NCBI RefSeq assembly: GCF_002072955.1
Contig: NZ_LPUF01000001.1
Span: 2,564,896 to 2,628,895 of the forward strand
DNA from: Methyloprofundus sedimenti
GTDB lineage: Bacteria; Pseudomonadota; Gammaproteobacteria; Methylococcales; Methylomonadaceae
DNA: 64,000 nt
Reading direction: 5' to 3'
The position numbers were made by a program, and so were the translations under genes. Shown piece by piece: positions 58,371 to 64,000 of the stretch; positions within the stretch are counted from its first letter, which is position 1, and every line of letters starts with the position of its first letter. A model generated the notes under the pieces. That model was not told where the DNA came from. It did not search any database and worked only from the letters and a program-made list of their open reading frames with translations.

Positions 58371-59465
58371 CGCGAATTCAAGCAATTAATGCAACACCCT
58401 GTGATTTATTTATATCAACCCCCGTTATTTGGCAAAATACTTCCCATGGAGTTCTGTAATTTAACCCTTTTCTTGGACGATGATTAAGTGCTGTAATGGC
58501 ACTATCAACCTCATCTTGAGTTACCTTATCCAAAGGTTCTTTTTTAGGGAAGTATTGCCTTAATAAGCCATTGTGGTTTTCATTTAAACCTCGTTGCCAC
58601 GAATGATACGGTTTGGCAAAATAAGTGCCGCAGTCAAGTGTTTTTGCAATGGCTTCATGCCCACAAAACTCACGTCCATTATCAAAGGTAATCGTGTGAA
58701 CCCAACGTTTAAAAGGCTCAAGAGCATTGATAATCGCCTCTTTCGTTAATTCAGATTCTTTACGCTCAATTGAGATGGCGAAGTTGAGCTTTGAGACCCG
58801 TTCAGTCAGCGTCACCAATACGCCTTTATGTCCTTTACCGATAACAGTATCTGCTTCCCAATCACCTAAACGCGTTTTATCATCAACCACTTGTGGTCGC
58901 TCATCAATATCAACACGGCTGGGTATCGTTCCGCGATAATCATTTTTTCCATATCGCTTACGATAAGGTTTGGCTTGATGCCTCAAATAAGTATACAAAT
59001 CGCCACCGGCTGCTTTGTTAGCTAAAATATAACGGTAAATAGTCTCATGACTGACGGAGTCCTTACCTTGTTGTTTTAAGCGTCCTGAAATACAGTCAGG
59101 GCTCCATTTCTCTTTGATTAAAGGCGTTATTATCTGTTGTAACTCAGCCGTCATCTTGATGTTTTTGGGCTTATCAATATGGCGTTGTTTAGCTATTCTC
59201 TCAGCTTGCTTGTAACGATAACCACACTGACCTGTATTACGCGTAATTTCACGTCCAATAGTCGATTTATGACGCCCCAATGTGATGGCTATTTGATTCT
59301 TAGAAACGCCTTGTTTTAGTTGCGTATAAATGTAAAATCTTTCCTCTTGGGTTAGATGGTTAAACGTGTTCATTGAGCACCTCTTTTTAGTTTCAGGTTT
59401 TAGTCGACGGAAACTATACCATCTAACCCTTTAAAGAGGTGTTGCAGTTATTATATGAATTCGGG
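58371..59465 (-). mobile_element. IS30-family insertion sequence, 1095 bp, complete
   Basis: Imperfect terminal inverted repeats at 58371-58398 and 59438-59465 (outer CxCGAATTCA, inner GCAACACC) enclose one transposase gene. The direct repeat CTC on each side (58368-58370 and 59466-59468) is a 3-bp target duplication. Confidence 0.92.
58378..59373 (-). CDS. IS30-family transposase
   Basis: A 331-residue DDE transposase. The N-terminal HTH (LTQEERFYIYTQLKQGVSKN, LGRHKSTIGREITRN) is followed by the catalytic core with LGDWEADTVIG, ITFDNGREF and ENHNGLLRQYFPK. The stop codon lies inside the right inverted repeat. Intact, so the element is potentially active. Confidence 0.95.
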   Translation of the reverse strand: MNTFNHLTQEERFYIYTQLKQGVSKNQIAITLGRHKSTIGREITRNTGQCGYRYKQAERIAKQRHIDKPKNIKMTAELQQIITPLIKEKWSPDCISGRLKQQGKDSVSHETIYRYILANKAAGGDLYTYLRHQAKPYRKRYGKNDYRGTIPSRVDIDERPQVVDDKTRLGDWEADTVIGKGHKGVLVTLTERVSKLNFAISIERKESELTKEAIINALEPFKRWVHTITFDNGREFCGHEAIAKTLDCGTYFAKPYHSWQRGLNENHNGLLRQYFPKKEPLDKVTQDEVDSAITALNHRPRKGLNYRTPWEVFCQITGVDINKSQGVALIA

Positions 59466-59609
59466 CTCCCTGTAAGGTAGCAGAATAAAATAAACAGCTA
59501 TTCCCAGTAAAAGCCAGTGCTTAATCCTAAACGCAAATTCAAGTTGGTCCAGCATTACAGGATGAGTCATTAGATAATGATTGAGTGAGTCAAAAAAATC
59601 CATAGTCAT

Positions 59610-59881
59610 ATCTCCATAAAAGGGGATTACGGTTGATAGAATGCAGATTGATTATAAACCTAGGGTCAAGCTCTGTGTATCTTTGTGTTTTGTAGGGTAT
59701 GCATAACGCGCGTTATGGTAAATTTGGGTGGGGAAATAGCAAGATGGGCATTGATCGACCCATAGCAGCCTGTCGATGAATTATTTTTTACACAGAATAA
59801 CTTGCTGTGTTCAGAGTCAGGACAACGCATGACGATGTCTTTTTTTCAGCAAGATGAACTACGCATAAGAGAGCAATATCC
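59610..59881. other. Intergenic region with a perfect 16-bp palindrome
   Basis: CATAACGCGCGTTATG at 59702-59717 is fully self-complementary. The region presumably holds the promoter of the 2OG oxygenase gene. No gene is seen. Confidence 0.5.
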
Positions 59882-60577
59882 ATGTGGTTAAATGACAATA
59901 AAATAAACGAAACTCAGATACGCACTTATCGAGAGTCTTTATTGCGCGCTACCCCAAATTATATTGTGATTGATAACTTATTTAATGAAGAAAAACTTAA
60001 CGAAGTATTGAGCCTTTTGCAGCAAAAACATCGTTGGCAAACACAAAAACACACTTATTCGGCTTTATACGTCGATAACGAACAGTGGCAAACAACTAAT
60101 ATTGAAGAGCGCTTTGTACAGCGTGAAATATGGCAACGTCAAATTAACGAACCTGATTGCGCTGACACCAGTATCGCGCAAAATTTATTGGACTTTTTAC
60201 GTAGTAAAGAGTTCATGGCGGTGTTATCGCACATTTTTAATGTAACAATCACTGATATTAACGTAGCTACCCCAGACATTAATACTAACTTTTTTCGCCT
60301 TGGCACTAAAGACTTTGTAAAACAACATGCTGACGATTCTCCTGGAAGAGAAATTTGCATGCTCTTGTATTTTAATAAAGATTGGAATATCAATTCTGGT
60401 GGTGAGCTAGTATTTTTTGGTAAAGGCGATAAACAAGTCAGCATCGCACCATTATATAACCGTTGTGTTTTGTTTAACCCTTCATCAATAGGCTCTGAAC
60501 ATTGGGTGACAATGCTAAATTCTCAAGCATCAACTGAATATCGATATAATGTGGTAAGTTGGTATTGGTCAGAGTAA
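59882..60577 (+). CDS. 2-oxoglutarate/Fe(II)-dependent oxygenase (prolyl 4-hydroxylase-like)
   Basis: A 231-residue protein with the HxD pair in VKQHADDSPGRE, the double-stranded helix segment CMLLYFNKDWNINSGGELVFF, the distal histidine in GSEHWVTML and the 2OG-binding arginine in YRYNVVSWYW. It resembles prolyl hydroxylase-type oxygenases; substrate unknown. Monocistronic, ended by a weak hairpin. Confidence 0.82.
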   Translation: MWLNDNKINETQIRTYRESLLRATPNYIVIDNLFNEEKLNEVLSLLQQKHRWQTQKHTYSALYVDNEQWQTTNIEERFVQREIWQRQINEPDCADTSIAQNLLDFLRSKEFMAVLSHIFNVTITDINVATPDINTNFFRLGTKDFVKQHADDSPGREICMLLYFNKDWNINSGGELVFFGKGDKQVSIAPLYNRCVLFNPSSIGSEHWVTMLNSQASTEYRYNVVSWYWSE

Positions 60578-60612
60578 TTCCCTTTCTAAAATACACCAAA
60601 TTTAGATAGAAT

Positions 60613-60635
60613 AGGTTGGCTTTATCGGCCAACCT
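60613..60635 (+). terminator. Hairpin after the 2OG oxygenase
   Basis: Stem AGGTTGGC/GCCAACCT with a 7-nt loop, 35 nt after the stop codon. The T tract is poor, so termination is uncertain. Confidence 0.5.
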
Positions 60636-60740
60636 TTATCTGTATACCATCTATATCAGATACTAACCTATCAAGTAAATCTTGGCTCTTCCCGATTTCG
60701 CGGGGTGACCACAACATATAATGTTAAGGAAACAAAAAGG

Positions 60741-60774
60741 GTTCAGGTCCCGAATCACGATTCGGGACCTGAAC
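60741..60774. repeat. Palindromic hairpin repeat, copy 3 (perfect 16-bp stem)
   Basis: GTTCAGGTCCCGAATC and its exact complement are separated by 2 nt. It lies in a 385-bp region (60578-60962) between the 2OG oxygenase and the convergent porin, which contains no recognised gene. Confidence 0.9.
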
Positions 60775-60962
60775 ATCCCTCTGGAATTTCAAGTTATTTT
60801 TCTAAATCAACTCATAAATTTGACGCAATTATCCGCCTCTTTACAAATCAGAGAACAACGCAATTTGGGACCCTGCCCCCACGTATTCCGTTTGTAATCG
60901 ACATGCACAGTATATAGAGAAGGCTGATACAAAGTATTTTTTCACCTTATTTATCCTATCGA

Positions 60963-62351
60963 TTAAATATGTATTGAGGTTTGAAAATAGAAGTAATCCG
61001 AATCGCTTTTATCGGCGGGAGATAAAGGTGCATTTTTAGCAAATTCACCTTTAAATAGATGTGCCCAGCCTGTTTCTAAGGTGACTATATTGGGAATGGC
61101 TTTCCAACGCAAACGCGCTTCCATTTGTTGACCAATATAGCTTCCACTTTGGCCTGATGGATCACGAAGCCTTCCGCCAACCCAGGTGTCTTTGCTTTCT
61201 GCTAACCAATAGGCACGGTGTGCGATAAATCCAGTTAAATTCTTGATTGGCCTGAATTTTAAACGAATCCCCGGAGAATTGATGTTTGCACGAGCAAATG
61301 CACCCCAAATGCTGGTTGGGCCAAATTCAAAGCGACGAGCACCGTATAAAGTTTCAAAGCGATTATTGTTACTATCAGTTGGGTCTTTGTCTCCGCTGGC
61401 ATAATCATATTGAAATATTAATTGCGGCTGCCAGGGAAGGTCAAAGCTATAACCTAGAGAGAAGTGACCAAAATAGGCAAAATGATTTAAACTTCGTTGA
61501 TCAATTGATGCTGCTGTGGCATATGAGGTGCCGCTTTGGATGACTGCTTCCATTTCAAAGTCAAATTGTCCGGGCATTGCGAACTTAACCCAGCGAAAGC
61601 CGGGGGTCACTAGCTTGCGATTTGTTGTGGGAGTCTCTGGGGTATCTTTTTCATTTAAATAGTATACATAGAGTTCTCCTACGGTGTTCAGTGGTAGGTT
61701 TACAATGCTAAAAAAACTCCCTATAAAAAAACGCTCAAAATCTTCTTGATCAAACTTGGTACTACCCGCTTGCAGTGATGTCTGGTCATTAGGTAAACGA
61801 GACACTGGCAAGACCGCAAAATTGCGCCATTGCCAATGATTGGGCTGGCTAAGAATCATATCAATACCGGTGAAGTTATTGATGGTATTGCGGTAGCGGT
61901 TACGTGCTATCAGGCGACGACTTCCGACATCCATTGTCTGTCGACCTGCTTGAATATCAAAATGCAGGCCACTTTCAAAAATATCATCGCTTTGCCAACC
62001 TATATAAGCTTGCAGTAATCCAGTCTGATTAATTAATGAAGTGCTATAGGGAGTATTTTCCCCTCCTAAAGTAATACGGGCATCAATAAACTCGGCTCCT
62101 AAGCGAAAATTAGCATATTTTATACCCATAAACACATTGGTACGAAATGCAATAATCTGGTCGCCGCCATTAGTTCCGCCTTTAAATGCAGGCGTATAAC
62201 CTTCATAGCGGGTACGATGGTCAATTGTAAAAGTCAGCCATTCAGGTAGTTTTAACTGTTCTTGTAAACTCCAGTGTTCTGTAGCATGGCTAAGGTTGCT
62301 ATAGAAGATGAGTACAAGAGTAGATAAGTATATGAGTTTTAACTGATTCAT
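60963..62351 (-). CDS. Alginate-export-type outer membrane porin
   Basis: A 462-residue outer-membrane protein with a signal peptide (LIYLSTLVLIFYSNLSHA) and alternating beta strands of the alginate_exp (AlgE-like) family. The conserved segment is AGRQTMDVGSRRLIARNRYR. Such barrels export polysaccharide or take up small anionic compounds; no alginate genes are nearby, so the cargo is unknown. The C-terminal strand ends in an aromatic-rich YFYFQTSIHI. Confidence 0.85.
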   Translation of the reverse strand: MNQLKLIYLSTLVLIFYSNLSHATEHWSLQEQLKLPEWLTFTIDHRTRYEGYTPAFKGGTNGGDQIIAFRTNVFMGIKYANFRLGAEFIDARITLGGENTPYSTSLINQTGLLQAYIGWQSDDIFESGLHFDIQAGRQTMDVGSRRLIARNRYRNTINNFTGIDMILSQPNHWQWRNFAVLPVSRLPNDQTSLQAGSTKFDQEDFERFFIGSFFSIVNLPLNTVGELYVYYLNEKDTPETPTTNRKLVTPGFRWVKFAMPGQFDFEMEAVIQSGTSYATAASIDQRSLNHFAYFGHFSLGYSFDLPWQPQLIFQYDYASGDKDPTDSNNNRFETLYGARRFEFGPTSIWGAFARANINSPGIRLKFRPIKNLTGFIAHRAYWLAESKDTWVGGRLRDPSGQSGSYIGQQMEARLRWKAIPNIVTLETGWAHLFKGEFAKNAPLSPADKSDSDYFYFQTSIHI

Positions 62352-62557
62352 AAAGTCAATTTAATGTGTTTTATATTACATATATAAATAATTGTAAAAA
62401 TGGTATTAAAGTGAGGTTCCCATATCAAAAATATCAAAGGGCTTCAGACTTGATTGATAGCGATGAGACGAATACGCTCTCACCGCTTATGCTTACAACG
62501 TAATTTAAGTCTAAAGTCGTCTGTTGTACAATACCGGTGCGCACTACTTCTACAAAT
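62352..62557. other. Intergenic, no gene seen
   Basis: The A+T-rich first 80 bases probably hold the porin promoter. No other structure was recognised up to the palindromic repeat. Confidence 0.4.
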
Positions 62558-62602
62558 GGTGCCAGGTCCCGAATTGCGATTTGTGATTCGGGACCTGGCA
62601 CC
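62558..62602. repeat. Palindromic hairpin repeat, copy 4
   Basis: GGTGCCAGGTCCCGAAT and ATTCGGGACCTGGCACC pair perfectly around an 11-nt loop. The outer stem differs in sequence from copy 3 (GGTGCC in place of GTT), but the pairing is kept on both sides. Confidence 0.9.
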
Positions 62603-62862
62603 TTGCGTGCCTTTATTCCGTGGGACAGTGACGGTAACCGAACTTACCGTGCTCAGTTCTTGTTGATCTGTAAATGTTACTTGCACAGTGTAAATTCTAC
62701 CTGTGCTCTGTCCGCTCTGCTCCACGCGTAGGTTAACGTTGAGAGGACCAGTCAGTTCCCAATCCGGAGCCGATCTCCCTGTCCTTGCACAGGTTCGTTA
62801 CTGCTGACCTCGGTGATTTGGCAGACCTGCGCGTTTACACTGCACGTATCGGTTGCGATTGC
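62603..62862 (-). pseudogene. Decayed fragment of a secreted Ig-like/PKD-type repeat protein
   Basis: Minus-strand frames give VSSNEPVQGQGD, then after a frameshift DWELTGPLNVNLRVEQSG and RIYTVQVTFTDQQELSTVSS, ending VTVTVP. This looks like the C-terminal module of large extracellular repeat proteins, where SNEPV...W...V.LR...GRIYT...TD is typical. It lacks a start and contains at least one frameshift. Confidence 0.6.
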
Positions 62863-63169
62863 GATTATAATATTCAATTTCCTCTGTCAAAATTAGATTC
62901 TTTATTGCTGGCTGAGACGCATTAATAGCAACCGATTTGTCTATTATTAATCGGGTGTTTATAATCAGCAAAATTCGCCAATCCACAGAGCACTCAAGTT
63001 AGCACCATTTATAAGCTATGAAAAAATTTATAATAAATTGAAAAATAAAAATATATAGCAGGGATGTTTTTTCGTAGCCTCTCGCACGAACAGTAGCATA
63101 ATTAAATTCATATGTCCGATTTCACTCTTCCAATATGAAGTAAGCCGAGACTCTGTTCATGATAGGAAG
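62863..63169. other. Intergenic, no gene seen
   Basis: About 300 A+T-rich bases between the Ig-like fragment and the transposase fragment, with no recognised feature. Confidence 0.4.
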
Positions 63170-63181
63170 ATGAAAACTCTC

Positions 63182-63403
63182 ATGAACGACACACAACTTG
63201 AAACACTAGTCCAAGTTCGACAATTTATGGAAAGTACTGAAACGGTTAGTTTCCAAATTGAGAGAAAAAATTCGCGCTATCGCTGGCTACAGAAAACCTT
63301 GGTCAAATTTCGCTATCTGCAACTCTGCAAGATAAATAATCTCTTGGGAATGTTCTCGTATTGCAATGATACGTTAATACAAGATTTGAACCCCATTCAT
63401 TGA
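63182..63403 (+). pseudogene. Probable N-terminal fragment of an integrase-type transposase
   Basis: A 73-residue frame (MNDTQLETLVQVRQFMESTE, then RYRWLQKTLVKFRYLQL) resembles the N-terminus of a family of rve-type transposases that begin with a LQ-VRQFL helix and an RY-WI-TL-RF-Y segment. The DDE catalytic domain is missing and the last 25 residues do not match. A short unrelated protein remains possible. Confidence 0.4.
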
Positions 63404-63500
63404 CTTCATGTTCTGCCCTTTTTGATTAGAAAACTGATAAAGTGGGTGTGAATGGTAGAATGATAGAATTCTAAGGTTTTCATATTTTTACATCAGACTT

Positions 63501-64000
63501 ATGTTTTCTTTATATTCCAGCTTCGCTATCGATTTTTTCAGTTTCCTGATTTGCGTTGTATTGATTGTTAGCTATCATATGTTTCTGCGTTTTAAAATTA
63601 AAAAAAATCCGGCCTATACGGTCCAGGCGGTAAATGCTATGGCGCGCAAAATCTGGGTTGAACATGTTATGGCCAGTGATAAGGATATTCTGGCTATTCA
63701 AACGTTGCGCAATACAACAATGTCAGCCACTTTTCTGGCCTCTACGGCAGTTTTGTTAATTATGGGGGTATTAACATTAAGTAGCCAGGACGCCCATTTA
63801 AATGGTGTCTGGCATATACTGAATGTGATTGGTGATGTTCCAGTCAGTATCTGGCTAACCAAGCTGATATTGTTGCTACTTGATCTGATCGTGGCCTTTT
63901 TTAGTTTTGCCATGTCGATACGGATCTATAATCATGTGGGTTTTCTGATTAACGTGCCTTTGACACTCAAAAATCAAGTCATTACCCCAGCTTATGTGGC
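63501..64000 (+). CDS. DUF599 membrane protein, N-terminal part (cut by window edge)
   Basis: An open frame of 166 codons from the ATG at 63501 to the window end. It has an N-terminal helix (FFSFLICVVLIVSYHMFL), then RKIWVEHVMASDKDILAIQT and LRNTTMSATFLASTAVLLIM, the pattern of the DUF599 family, and a further helix pair near LILLLLDLIVAFFSFAMSIR. Function unknown. The C-terminus lies outside the window. Confidence 0.8.
   Translation, partial: MFSLYSSFAIDFFSFLICVVLIVSYHMFLRFKIKKNPAYTVQAVNAMARKIWVEHVMASDKDILAIQTLRNTTMSATFLASTAVLLIMGVLTLSSQDAHLNGVWHILNVIGDVPVSIWLTKLILLLLDLIVAFFSFAMSIRIYNHVGFLINVPLTLKNQVITPAYV

Larger units (their letters stand above)
58305..59603 (-). pseudogene. Small membrane protein gene interrupted by the IS30 element
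   Basis: The 5' part (from ATG 59603; GGAG 8 nt upstream) encodes MDFFDSLNHY..., a hydrophobic segment HWLLLGIAVYFILLPY and RE. After the IS, the 3' part resumes in the same frame with EYKKEIKRQIELAKKEG and a TAA at 58305-58307. Removing the IS and one copy of the CTC duplication restores an uninterrupted 66-residue one-helix protein with a charged C-terminus. I do not recognise the family. Confidence 0.85.

Overview
The window looks like chromosomal DNA of a methanotrophic or methylotrophic gammaproteobacterium (Methylococcales-like), moderately AT-rich. Housekeeping genes are of gammaproteobacterial type and order: ycaR-kdsB, leuCDB-asd-fimV, lolCD, fur/bamE/rnfH/ratA/smpB, trxC, prfB with its programmed frameshift. 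Three genes at the left edge belong to families tied to methylofuran/H4MPT C1 metabolism. This assignment is inferred from protein families; no rRNA or tRNA gene was seen.

Layout. 1-3.5 kb: start of pabB and a C1-cofactor cluster (MfnF-like, ATP-grasp, HisA-like). 3.6-17.6 kb: kdsB-Trm112, rpoH with a perfect CIRCE operator, fimV, leucine operon plus asd, lpxD, adk, a CBS protein, lysS and prfB. 17.7-25.5 kb: a SUF Fe-S operon led by an Rrf2 regulator and followed by an EEP nuclease, rsmJ and a Rieske protein. 25.5-37.3 kb: comEC, lolCD, fur, bamE, rnfH, ratA, an NSS transporter, smpB, an isochorismatase-like hydrolase, a HopJ-family protein, an FAD oxidoreductase and trxC.

37.4-48.5 kb is the most unusual region: about 11 kb bounded by two directly repeated 140-156 bp elements with terminal inverted repeats. 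It encodes a CYTH-CHAD protein (split by a -1 frameshift at an A6 run), a ParA ATPase, a secreted protein with two internal repeats, and a tightly coupled run: Nudix, PhoU-like/APH kinase fusion, RimK-like ATP-grasp, HprK-like kinase, SixA-Nudix fusion, second histidine phosphatase, metallophosphoesterase and amphi-Trp protein. The kinase, ATP-grasp and amphi-Trp parts resemble the uncharacterised 'GAK' gene system. Nearly every member handles phosphoryl groups or polyphosphate-like ligands, so I propose a spatially organised phosphate, polyphosphate or pyrophosphate signalling or protein-modification module.

48.5-64 kb is accessory DNA: an MsrA-MsrB lipoprotein, dienelactone hydrolase, DUF2442, cytochrome c, a TetR-MFP-RND efflux operon with a clear palindromic operator, a RAYT transposase among REP-type elements, an intact IS30-family element with a 3-bp target duplication splitting a small membrane-protein gene, a 2OG-Fe(II) oxygenase, an alginate-export-type porin, decayed gene fragments and the start of a DUF599 protein. 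Two hairpin repeat families recur here, and composite copies bracket the efflux operon.
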